Shown piece by piece: positions 56,566 to 64,000 of a stretch of 64,000 bases of DNA (positions within the stretch are counted from its first letter, which is position 1; every line of letters begins with the position of its first letter). The notes beneath the pieces were generated by a model that saw nothing but the letters and a program-made list of their open reading frames with translations, was not told the origin of the DNA and searched no databases. The stretch spans positions 1-64,000 of the forward strand of contig CACEBC010000006.1 of the NCBI GenBank assembly GCA_902557735.1, in the 5' to 3' direction. Made by a program: the position numbers and the translations under genes. The stretch is from Porticoccaceae bacterium (lineage in GTDB: Bacteria > Pseudomonadota > Gammaproteobacteria > Pseudomonadales > Porticoccaceae).

Positions 56566-57672
56566 TTAAAACTCCACCACTGAACGAATGCTCTCTCCCG
56601 CATGCATTAAATCAAATGCAGTATTGATCTCACTAAGAGGCATCTTATGTGTGATTAATTCATCGATATTTATTTTTCCTTCCATGTACCAGTCAACAAT
56701 TCGGGGTACATCGGTGCGTCCTCGTGCTCCGCCAAAAGCCGTGCCCCGCCAAGACCGACCTGTTACCAATTGGAAGGGTCGCGTAGCAATTTCTTGACCA
56801 GCGCCGGCAACACCAACGATGCAGCTTGCCCCCCATCCTTTATGACAGACCTCGAGAGCCTGTCGCATGACCTGAACGTTTCCTATGCATTCAAAGCTAT
56901 AGTCCACGCCTCCTCCAGTAATCTCAATAATGTGATCAACAATATTATCGACCTCTCGCGGGTTTACAAATTCGGTCATACCAAACTGCTTGCCCATTGT
57001 TGCTCTCGCTGGGTTTATATCGATTCCGATAATGCGGGTCGCACCAACCATTTTGGCGCCTTGGATCACATTTAGGCCGATTCCCCCCAGTCCAAATACG
57101 GCTACCGTGGAACCCGCCTCTACTTTCATTGTAAAAGCAACTGCTCCAATGCCAGTTGTAACCCCACAACCGATATAACAAATCTTATCAAATGGCGCGT
57201 CTTCTCGAACCTTTGCTAGTGCAATCTCAGGTAAGACCACAAAGTTTGAAAAAGTGGAACACCCCATGTAATGAAGTATAGGTTTTCCCTCAAAAGAAAA
57301 ACGGCTGGTGCCATCTGGCATTAACCCTTGGCCCTGTGTGGCGCGGACTGCCTGACAAAGATTGGTTTTGGGATTGAGGCAGAAATTACACTCGCGACAT
57401 TCAGGAGTATATAGTGGTATTACATGATCGCCGGACTGAAGGCTAGTCACACCCGGTCCAGTCTCTACGACGACCCCGGCGCCTTCATGACCCAAAATGG
57501 CCGGGAAAGCACCCTCGGGGTCATCACCTGACAGCGTAAAAGCATCAGTGTGACACACTCCGGTGGCTTTAATTTCCACCATGACCTCTTTTTGCTTCGG
57601 CCCATCCAGATCAGCCTCAACCACCTCAAGTGGTTTTCCGGCTTCAAATGCAATCGCTGCACGCGTTTTCAT
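56566..57672 (-). CDS. frmA: S-(hydroxymethyl)glutathione dehydrogenase (class III alcohol dehydrogenase)
   Basis: Oxidises the formaldehyde-glutathione adduct with NAD+. The 368-residue MDR-family protein has the catalytic-zinc motif [20 protein letters not shown], the structural-zinc cluster [25 protein letters not shown], and the cofactor GLGGIGLN, followed by D-I-N that prefers NAD. It is first in frmA-fghA on the minus strand. Formaldehyde arises as a by-product of the demethylating flavoenzymes nearby, so its role here is detoxification and dissimilation. Confidence 0.97.
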   Translation of the reverse strand: MKTRAAIAFEAGKPLEVVEADLDGPKQKEVMVEIKATGVCHTDAFTLSGDDPEGAFPAILGHEGAGVVVETGPGVTSLQSGDHVIPLYTPECRECNFCLNPKTNLCQAVRATQGQGLMPDGTSRFSFEGKPILHYMGCSTFSNFVVLPEIALAKVREDAPFDKICYIGCGVTTGIGAVAFTMKVEAGSTVAVFGLGGIGLNVIQGAKMVGATRIIGIDINPARATMGKQFGMTEFVNPREVDNIVDHIIEITGGGVDYSFECIGNVQVMRQALEVCHKGWGASCIVGVAGAGQEIATRPFQLVTGRSWRGTAFGGARGRTDVPRIVDWYMEGKINIDELITHKMPLSEINTAFDLMHAGESIRSVVEF

Positions 57673-57983
57673 GGCACCAACTCCCTTTTATTTGGCGAGT
57701 ATTATCAGTCTCAAGTCTAGATAATAAGTGATAAGTTGCAAGGATGAAACACATTATTTCAACGATGGCTTTACACAAAGATTTCATCGATTGAATTTTC
57801 CCCATCAAAAAAATGGTTTTGAAAGATTGATTTTTTGGTCAGTATTCATTCAATTAACAGATTGCTTTGAATGTTTGTATATTGAGACTCAAGTTTTTGC
57901 CTAGTCTTCCTCCTAGAGACCTACACGTAAAGTGGTATAGAATGCCGCTACTTATTCTACTGTCTCCTCATAAGGAATGCCGC
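57673..57983. other. divergent intergenic region frmA / nitronate monooxygenase
   Basis: About 310 AT-rich bases that must hold two divergent promoters. A loose A-run/T-run inverted pair lies near 57807-57840. No gene or clear operator is visible. Confidence 0.45.
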
Positions 57984-58955
57984 ATGTCACTGCCAGCTGT
58001 TCTAACCGAAAAACTAAGACTGCCTGTTGTAGGCGCTCCACTCTTTATTGTCTCCAACCCAGATTTGGTGATTTCCCAATGCAAATCTGGCATTGTTGGT
58101 TCCTTCCCTGCTCTAAATGCGCGGCCAGAAATAGAGCTTGATCGCTGGCTGGATCGAATTACAAATGAACTTGGCGAGTATGATGTTTACAATCCAGACA
58201 AGCCATCAGCTCCCTTCGCTGTGAATCAGATTGTTCATAAATCAAACAACCGGTTAGAGCACGACGTCGAAATGTGTGTTAAATGGCGGGTGCCTATTGT
58301 GATCACCTCTTTGGGAGCGAGGGAAGATGTAAACGAGGCAATCCATTCCTATGGCGGTATCGTTCTTCATGACGTCATTAGTAACAAGTTTGCCAAGAAG
58401 GCGATTCAAAAGGGCGCGGACGGGATCATTGCGGTTGCAGCAGGAGCTGGAGGTCATGCGGGTGCCCTGTCGCCTTTTGCTCTTGTTCAAGAAATTAGAG
58501 AATGGTTTGATGGGCCGTTACTTTTGTCTGGGTCTATCGCCAATGGTAGCGCAATCCTAGCGAGTGTCGCAGCCGGGGCTGACTTGGCATACATCGGCAC
58601 CCCTTTTATTGCGACAGCGGAGGCTAATGCTGTCGAAGCATATAAACAGGCTATTGTGGATGGGACCTCCGATGACATTGTTCTCAGTAACCTGTTTACG
58701 GGTGTTAATGGTAACTATTTGAAACCATCAATTGTTTCAGCAGGTTTGGATCCAAATGATCTGCCAGAGAGCGATCCATCTCAAATGAATTTTAGTTCTA
58801 GCGGCGACTCTTTGTCCAAAGCATGGAAGGATATCTGGGGCTCTGGACAGGGAATCAGTGCGATTAAGTCAGTTGTCTCCACAAAAAAATTAGTTGAAAG
58901 ATTTAATGACGAGTATCGGTCAGCAATACGCCGGATCAACAATGATCAAATGTGA
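57984..58955 (+). CDS. nitronate monooxygenase family protein
   Basis: A 323-residue FMN-dependent TIM-barrel enzyme of the NMO/2-nitropropane dioxygenase family. Seen: LPVVGAPLFIVSNPDLVI, GIVGSFPALNARP, HDVISNKFAKKAIQKGADGIIAVAAGAGGHAG (with the active-site His), LLLSGSIANGSAILASVAAGADLAYIGTPF. It oxidises nitronates with O2. ATG 57984 follows an AAGGA site at 57972-57976; the frame upstream to 57867 lacks one. The physiological substrate is unknown. Confidence 0.9.
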   Translation: MSLPAVLTEKLRLPVVGAPLFIVSNPDLVISQCKSGIVGSFPALNARPEIELDRWLDRITNELGEYDVYNPDKPSAPFAVNQIVHKSNNRLEHDVEMCVKWRVPIVITSLGAREDVNEAIHSYGGIVLHDVISNKFAKKAIQKGADGIIAVAAGAGGHAGALSPFALVQEIREWFDGPLLLSGSIANGSAILASVAAGADLAYIGTPFIATAEANAVEAYKQAIVDGTSDDIVLSNLFTGVNGNYLKPSIVSAGLDPNDLPESDPSQMNFSSSGDSLSKAWKDIWGSGQGISAIKSVVSTKKLVERFNDEYRSAIRRINNDQM

Positions 58956-59007
58956 CAGAACCACGCGTTTGATATGATTTTGACGCATTGATCTATATCC
59001 GTCTGTG

Positions 59008-59031
59008 TCCCTGCGATCAGCGTGGCAGGGA
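59008..59031. repeat. 7-bp hairpin after the nitronate monooxygenase gene
   Basis: TCCCTGC at 59008-59014 pairs with GCAGGGA at 59025-59031 across a 10-base loop, 53 bases after the stop codon. No T-run follows, so it is not a classic terminator. The remainder of the 295-base gap 58956-59250 shows no gene. Confidence 0.45.
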
Positions 59032-59250
59032 GCATATGTCTGCTTCAATTGGCATTCTTGGTTAGGTGGAGGGCGGAAAATAGTAAATGGAGTTAAAAAT
59101 CCGAAACACAGTTTTTAGGCAACCTTCGTCTGCGCACCACTTTAAGTGCAAATGTGGATAAGAAATTAATATTGGCACGTTAACGCTATTGTGCAAATTA
59201 TAGGGCCAAGAATCTACTGGGCTGAATCCGTCACGAGGAACTAATTAGCA

Positions 59251-59721
59251 ATGTTTTATTTAAAAAGTTTATTGCCCGAAAAGGCGGATAATAATTATCA
59301 AGGACATGTTATAGCGTTTTATTCTTTCATTCTTCTCACCGTGTTTATGACCATAAGAAGCTTGATCCACATGTTCTTGGATGACTCTGGAATAGGTTTG
59401 ATTGCAGGAATAATTTCCTTTGATGGGAATCCAGATCCTGACAATGTGATTTATCTTTTTGGATCTTTGTGGGGCTTTCAGCAGGGAATCTTTTGTTTTT
59501 TATGCATCATCGTGCTTCTTAAATACAGGAGTTTAATCCCGCTAATGAGTGGACTTTTTCTTTTTGAATGGACAGTGAGACTAATAATTTATCCAGAGTG
59601 GAGGGGTCTCGGAACCGAATATTATGCTGACTCAGCTATGACTACAGGAATATCTGGGGCGCAGTTTGTGACGGCGGCATTATTGGCAATGTTTCTCTTT
59701 ACATTAAAAAGAAGCAAATGA
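59251..59721 (+). CDS. hypothetical integral membrane protein
   Basis: A 156-residue protein I do not recognise. It has about four hydrophobic stretches: around residues 22-40 (VIAFYSFILLTVFMTI), 74-100 (FGSLWGFQQGIFCFLCIIVLL), 106-122 (LIPLMSGLFLFEWTVR) and 137-152 (AQFVTAALLAMFLFTL). Aspartates in the first loop (FDGNPDPDNV) and a WRGLG motif are notable. No enzyme or transport signature is seen. It lies alone between NMO and the convergent ald gene. Confidence 0.7.
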   Translation: MFYLKSLLPEKADNNYQGHVIAFYSFILLTVFMTIRSLIHMFLDDSGIGLIAGIISFDGNPDPDNVIYLFGSLWGFQQGIFCFLCIIVLLKYRSLIPLMSGLFLFEWTVRLIIYPEWRGLGTEYYADSAMTTGISGAQFVTAALLAMFLFTLKRSK

Positions 59722-59789
59722 TGTATCTCTGAATCGGCGTCTTGTCAGTTATTCAATGGGGCTAAGATTTTATCTTTCAAATCGAACGC

Positions 59790-60905
59790 CTAGTCAGAAA
59801 GAGCGTCCTCGGGAGCAAGGTAGTCACAACCCAAAGTTTCAGAGACCGCTTTACAGGTCACTGAACCTTTGTGGACATTTAAACCCGCGAGCAAATGATG
59901 ATTTTTTCTAAGGGCGTAAATTCCTGAGGTTGCTACCTTGCTGATGAAAGGCAGGGTGGCATTGGTTAAAGCGAAGGTTGAAGTGCGTGCAACGGCTCCT
60001 GGCATATTGGCTACACAATAATGGATGATGTCATCGATCCTGAATGTCGGATTGGTGTGTGTGGTTGGGCGGCTCGTTTCAAAACAACCCCCTTGATCAA
60101 TCGCCACATCAACCAATACGGAATTAGGCTTCATTTTTTTAAGAAGACTTCGCTTCACCAACTTACATGCTGCTGCTCCTGGTACTAAAATCGCGCCGAT
60201 TACAAGATCTGACTCAATGACATGTTGCTCAATGGTTTGTGAGGTGCTGAACAGTGTATTGATTCGGTCGCCATATATATCGTCGATGTACCTCAATCGG
60301 GGCAAAGATCGATCAATGATACAAACATTCGCCCCCAGTCCGATTGCTAACCGTGCAGCGTTCAGTCCAACCACGCCTCCGCCGATAATGGTCACCTTGG
60401 CGGGCTCAACCCCGGGAACACCGCCCATCAGAATCCCGGACCCACCTTGAGTCTTTTGGAGATAAAAAGCGCCTTGCTGGACAGAAAGGCGGCCAGCCAC
60501 TTCAGACATTGGAGCTAGCAGCGGTAGCCCGCCGAGTTCGTCGGTAATAGTTTCATAGGCAATTGCGGTTACGCCTGATTGTTTTAGCAGCTCGGTTTGA
60601 CAACGGTCAGCTGCTAGGTGCAGAAAGGCAAATAACAATTGTCCGGGTCTTATTAGCCTGCATTCATTGGGTTGCGGCTCTTTGACCTTGACCACCATAT
60701 CTGCGCGGGAAAAAATTTCTTCCGGAGATCCAACTATCTCGGCGCCAGCTGTTTGGTATTTATCGTCATTTAGGCCAATACCAGCCCCGCCTGAGCTCTC
60801 AACGATTACTTGATGACCGGTTGAAACTAACTCAGTGACGCCTGCAGGGGTAATTCCGATGCGAAACTCATTATTTTTTATTTCTTTTGGAACGCCAATA
60901 AGCAC
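59790..60905 (-). CDS. ald: alanine dehydrogenase
   Basis: NAD-dependent L-alanine dehydrogenase (371 residues) that deaminates alanine to pyruvate or runs in reverse. Seen: [28 protein letters not shown] with the pyruvate-binding Lys, [10 protein letters not shown] with the catalytic His, [18 protein letters not shown] for the NAD fold, and [18 protein letters not shown] with the active-site Asp replaced-position segment N-M-P-G. It is divergent from an Lrp-type regulator, a common arrangement for ald. Confidence 0.96.
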   Translation of the reverse strand: MLIGVPKEIKNNEFRIGITPAGVTELVSTGHQVIVESSGGAGIGLNDDKYQTAGAEIVGSPEEIFSRADMVVKVKEPQPNECRLIRPGQLLFAFLHLAADRCQTELLKQSGVTAIAYETITDELGGLPLLAPMSEVAGRLSVQQGAFYLQKTQGGSGILMGGVPGVEPAKVTIIGGGVVGLNAARLAIGLGANVCIIDRSLPRLRYIDDIYGDRINTLFSTSQTIEQHVIESDLVIGAILVPGAAACKLVKRSLLKKMKPNSVLVDVAIDQGGCFETSRPTTHTNPTFRIDDIIHYCVANMPGAVARTSTFALTNATLPFISKVATSGIYALRKNHHLLAGLNVHKGSVTCKAVSETLGCDYLAPEDALSD

Positions 60906-61090
60906 AACAACTGCCCTATGAATTTGCCATTGTCAAAACCCATCTGTGAGAAACGGATTTATGTTACCTGGCATAATCTTAATGCTAGTAGAGCAGAAAT
61001 TTTTATTGATTTATCTAAAAAAATAATAATTAATAGTAAAATATTTTGTTTTTTTGGTAAAAACAGATTTATCAACTAAAAGTAGAGAAA
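60906..61090. promoter_or_regulatory. AT-rich divergent promoter region ald / lrp-type gene
   Basis: 185 bases, strongly A/T-rich from 61010 to 61080, with several short A- and T-runs. This is the sort of bendable DNA that Lrp-family octamers bind, so control of both genes by the adjacent regulator is likely. No precise site is assigned. Confidence 0.5.
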
Positions 61091-61576
61091 ATGAAAAGAA
61101 AATATAAGTTAAGTATGATGGATAAAAAGATTTTGCGACAACTCCAGCAAAAGGGTCGCATCACCTATGCCGAACTAGCGAATCGAGTCGGTCTCTCGAC
61201 CAGTCCTTGTCTAGAAAGGGTTAAAAGAATGGAGCGTGAGGGTGTGATATCGGGCTACACCGCGCTGCTGAATCCAAGGTATTTAAATGCAGGCTTGGTG
61301 GTGTTTGTGCAAATCCGGCTTGCTCGCACAGCACAGGATATTTTCGAGGATTTTAAATCTGCCGCTGCCGCATTGGAGGAGGTGCAAGAATGTTATCTCG
61401 TATCTGGAAACTTTGATTATTTAATTAAAGCTCGTGTGGAAGACATGGATGCCTATCGGAAGTTCCTCGGAGAAACACTTTTGACCTTACCGGGGGTGCT
61501 GGAATCGACAAGCTATGTGGTCATGGAGCTAGTCAAAGAGACGATGGATGTGCCTATTTCCCTTGGCCCAGGATAA
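61091..61576 (+). CDS. Lrp/AsnC-family transcriptional regulator
   Basis: A 161-residue Lrp-type protein. The N-terminal winged HTH is clear (LSMMDKKILRQLQQKGRITYAELANRVGLSTSPCLERVKRMEREGVISGY split over residues 7-57) and is followed by the RAM/AsnC effector domain with VQECYLVSGNFDYLIKARVEDM and LPGVLESTSYVVMELVKE. It is probably the local regulator of ald, responding to alanine or a related amino acid. It is similar to Lrp but is not necessarily the global Lrp. Confidence 0.93.
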   Translation: MKRKYKLSMMDKKILRQLQQKGRITYAELANRVGLSTSPCLERVKRMEREGVISGYTALLNPRYLNAGLVVFVQIRLARTAQDIFEDFKSAAAALEEVQECYLVSGNFDYLIKARVEDMDAYRKFLGETLLTLPGVLESTSYVVMELVKETMDVPISLGPG

Positions 61577-61770
61577 GGGTTGAGCAATCATGCCGTTTTG
61601 AAATAGTCTTGATTTTTCTCGGCTCGTTATATTTGTCATTGCTGAAAAAATGGGGGAGCTACTTTAGGTCTCACAGTCATCTTGGCAAATAATCTTTGCG
61701 TCGGAAACTTCTGTGTGGAACACTTATGTTTTCGCAGTAACCGAGGCTGGCTTGCAGGATTTTAATACAT

Positions 61771-63360
61771 ATGACTGGACCGAAGCTGCTTAATGATGAT
61801 CAGGTAAAGACATTTATCGTTGATGGTTTCATCTCGTTAAAAGCGGATGTCGCGCCCGAGGTAAATGATGATATACATCGTTTACTTACAATCTCATCTG
61901 AGAAAGAATCACATCACGGTAATAACGTGCTCTCTAGGGTTCCCAAAATGCATGAGGTTCTCAGATGTGCAACCATTGACGGCGCCTTGTTATCATTATT
62001 GGGCCCAGATTATTTGCTCCACCCCCATCGGGTCTTGCACAAGAGCACTCCCTTAAATAAAAAACTTGAAAACTATTCTTTGTCTACCGATGGGCATCAG
62101 ATGGGGAAAGGCTCCACGGCGACCTCGTTATGGCATCAGGATGCACAGAGCCCTTTAGCGAGGGCGCGACATCATTTGCCAAAATATTTAATAGGGTTCT
62201 ATTACCCTCACGCAGTTACAAAAGCGATGGGTCCCTCTAGGATTCAACTGGGCAGTTATATGCATTCAAAACTATCAGCGTTAACTAATCTATATCAACC
62301 CGATTTCGTGGAAGCTGGAACTTTTTTATTGATGCATTTTGATACTATTCATGCAGGCTTTCCTAATCAAGCAGATGCAGATCGTTACATGATGAAGTTC
62401 GTCTTTGCCCGCACTTCCTGTCCGGATGGCCCCTCATGGGATCATAGGGATGGTGGTTGGCATATGCCTTCATCAGCCTTGAATACCGTGGATCTTTCTC
62501 CGGCATGGATTTATATATGGGACTGGATGCGAGGAAAGCACACAGGCGAACTCAGCACTTCAAATCCACGCGAGCTTATCGATCCGATTGAAGGCACAGC
62601 AGAAACAATCCGCATAAGAAATATCTATTCTTTGACTCACACGAGTGAGATATCAGCTCTGGTGCAGTCTCTGTTGGATAAAAAAGGTTTGGACAAGCAT
62701 CAAAGATTATTGCTAAGGGATTCAGATGGGAATGAAATCCCCAAAGATGATACTAGCGGATCGGAGATTCGCTGGAATGAAAGAGCGGTTGTGATGGAAG
62801 ATGCAACATATCGCTTAGCATCCATGGGGCAAGCAGCTATAGAACCGCTGTTAGGCGTCATTGAGGCAAATGATCCTTGGCTCCAGATCAACGCCTCATT
62901 CGCGCTTGGAGAAATAGGGATCTCAACCGAGTCAGTGCAGTTATGTCTGTTAAGGCTGCTTGGTAGCCAACACCATCAAGTGGTTCGACAGGCACTGGAC
63001 ACACTTGCTGTTATGGCAAGCCACCTAAATGAGCAGTGTTTCTCAGAGCTGAAAAGACTGGTTTGTGAGTCCAATCCAGATTGGTGTGAACCAATTGTGT
63101 TCCGAGGCTGGACCGGGCAAGATCAAGTTCGAATGAATATTGCCTTAATTTTGCTGAACGCCGCGAGAATGCCATCGTTTGCGAGTGAAGTGGAGGAAAT
63201 TGGTTTATTGCTATTGAGGGATGCAAATGGATATGCATCTGCAATATCTGCTGAGGCGATGATCCGACTAAATACCCGAAGTGCGCTATGCGCTGCGATT
63301 CAATTTCTCTCTGACAGGAGATGGGATGACACGCTGATCGGGCACACTAAGCCTTATTAA
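61771..63360 (+). CDS. phytanoyl-CoA dioxygenase-like protein with C-terminal HEAT-like repeats
   Basis: A 529-residue protein. The N-terminal 300 residues resemble the PhyH family of Fe(II)/2-oxoglutarate dioxygenases: His122-x-Asp124 in WHQDA, His194 in DTIHAGFPN and Arg205 or Arg214 for 2-oxoglutarate. A helical region from about 345 to 500 with repeats such as GQAAIEPLLGVI, LQINASFALGEIG and VVRQALDTLAVMA looks like HEAT repeats. The combination of oxygenase and repeat scaffold is unusual. Substrate is unknown. It lies just before the convergent NYN gene; the start has no strong ribosome binding site. Confidence 0.8.
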   Translation: MTGPKLLNDDQVKTFIVDGFISLKADVAPEVNDDIHRLLTISSEKESHHGNNVLSRVPKMHEVLRCATIDGALLSLLGPDYLLHPHRVLHKSTPLNKKLENYSLSTDGHQMGKGSTATSLWHQDAQSPLARARHHLPKYLIGFYYPHAVTKAMGPSRIQLGSYMHSKLSALTNLYQPDFVEAGTFLLMHFDTIHAGFPNQADADRYMMKFVFARTSCPDGPSWDHRDGGWHMPSSALNTVDLSPAWIYIWDWMRGKHTGELSTSNPRELIDPIEGTAETIRIRNIYSLTHTSEISALVQSLLDKKGLDKHQRLLLRDSDGNEIPKDDTSGSEIRWNERAVVMEDATYRLASMGQAAIEPLLGVIEANDPWLQINASFALGEIGISTESVQLCLLRLLGSQHHQVVRQALDTLAVMASHLNEQCFSELKRLVCESNPDWCEPIVFRGWTGQDQVRMNIALILLNAARMPSFASEVEEIGLLLLRDANGYASAISAEAMIRLNTRSALCAAIQFLSDRRWDDTLIGHTKPY

Positions 63361-63373
63361 ATCAGAAATCGGC

Positions 63374-63877
63374 TTAGTCTGGATCAGGCTTTTTTAGAAG
63401 CAGATTGCCCTCTATGGGACGGAATTCGGAAGCCGCGTCGATGAGAGATTTCGCCGATAGAGCTTCAACCCCGTAGACGATGGTCTTGATCTTATGATCC
63501 CGGGATACTCGCTGCAGAAGCAGATCGAAATCTCCATCACCGGACAGTAAAACCAGCGTATCAATCTGCGCTTTCGGGTCATAAATGGTGTCAATTACGT
63601 CAATCGTTAGACCGACATCCCAATCGCCTTTCGATGAACCATCAACCCGATTTATATATGGCTTTAGCCGCACAGTAAAGCCTATCTGCCGAAGAATTTC
63701 CTGAAAGCTTTTTTGTTGCTCATCACCTCGATCAATGGCGTATGCGAGGGCAAAAACGATTTCACCCTCTTCAGAAAGTTGGTTCCATAACTGGCTATAG
63801 TTGAAGTGGCAATGATGGGCTTGTTTTACTGTATAGTAAATATTCTGAACGTCGACGAAGACTGCAGTTTTGTTCAT
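63374..63877 (-). CDS. NYN-domain (LabA/DUF88-like) putative RNase
   Basis: A 167-residue protein of the PIN-like NYN superfamily. Acidic metal-site motifs are present: AVFVDVQNIYYTVKQ (Asp and Asn at the first strand), KGDWDVGLTIDVID, and LLSGDGDFDLLLQRV. Such proteins are predicted Mg2+-dependent ribonucleases. The frame begins at 63937 in the longest form, but ATG 63877 (MNKTAVFVD) starts at the first strand and is preferred. No partner is adjacent, and the end is 13 bases from the convergent dioxygenase gene. Confidence 0.86.
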   Translation of the reverse strand: MNKTAVFVDVQNIYYTVKQAHHCHFNYSQLWNQLSEEGEIVFALAYAIDRGDEQQKSFQEILRQIGFTVRLKPYINRVDGSSKGDWDVGLTIDVIDTIYDPKAQIDTLVLLSGDGDFDLLLQRVSRDHKIKTIVYGVEALSAKSLIDAASEFRPIEGNLLLKKPDPD

Positions 63878-64000
63878 ACCGATATACCTTAAGTTCACAC
63901 CTTTGACAGTTTCGGCGCCAGAACGGTTCAAAGTCAACCTGATTTGAAACGCTTTTGACCTTTTGAGTCAATATGCTTAACCTTTACTGATTTTGATATT

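Overview
The window reads as a chromosomal segment of a gammaproteobacterium, probably a free-living marine one, with moderate to low GC. The taxonomic hints are the gene order hslVU, DUF971, ubiE-ubiJ-ubiB, hisI/hisE (as two separate genes, unlike the fused enterobacterial hisIE) and tatABC, together with an Entner-Doudoroff operon beside pgi. The oligotrophic marine lifestyle is inferred from vitamin scavenging and C1/methyl catabolism. I see no tRNA, rRNA, IS element, prophage or CRISPR array. The genes are tightly packed with many short overlaps.

Layout. 0-10 kb: the end of ispH, then pgi divergent from edd-glk-eda-zwf-pgl (complete Entner-Doudoroff glucose catabolism with two HexR-like operators), then acs. 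10-15 kb: a small XRE regulator, then a TPP riboswitch controlling a thiamine salvage operon (TonB-dependent receptor, small thiamine-binding protein, PnuT-type permease, kinase) with msrB behind it. 15-24 kb: housekeeping genes (yajQ, an HSL-type hydrolase, tatABC, hisEI, ubiBJE, DUF971, hslUV with a sigma32-like promoter). 24-31 kb: a succinate-semialdehyde-type dehydrogenase and a tightly overlapped operon of an alkyl-DHAP-synthase-like flavoenzyme, glpD and an FGGY kinase. 31-37 kb: 5-oxoprolinase pxpABC, a secreted gamma-glutamyltransferase and an FMN hydroxyacid oxidase. 37-58 kb: a large methyl-group catabolic island. 58-64 kb: nitronate monooxygenase, a small membrane protein, alanine dehydrogenase divergent from an Lrp-type regulator, a PhyH dioxygenase with a HEAT-like tail, and a NYN-domain protein.

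The island at 37-58 kb is the most interesting part. A corrinoid-dependent methyltransfer module resembling those of anaerobic methylotrophs and acetogens (non-pyrrolysine MttB-family methyltransferase, corrinoid shuttle protein, methyl-THF:corrinoid methyltransferase-like protein, iron-sulfur reductive activator) is interleaved with a MetF homologue and two orphan families (DUF1638 and a small 'virulence factor' domain protein). It is bracketed by aerobic demethylation enzymes: a dimethylglycine/sarcosine-dehydrogenase-type flavoprotein with a GcvT domain, heterotetrameric sarcosine oxidase soxBDAG, formaldehyde oxidation (frmA, fghA) and formate-THF ligase. A GbdR/GlxA-type AraC regulator sits between the two halves. 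The simplest reading is stepwise stripping of a quaternary amine such as glycine betaine: the first methyl goes to THF via B12, the next two are removed oxidatively, and all C1 units enter the folate pool. The methyl donor is inferred, not shown.

All family assignments come from reading motifs in the translations, without database searches. Several start codons were moved from the longest frame on the basis of ribosome binding sites or family length; this is stated in each entry.
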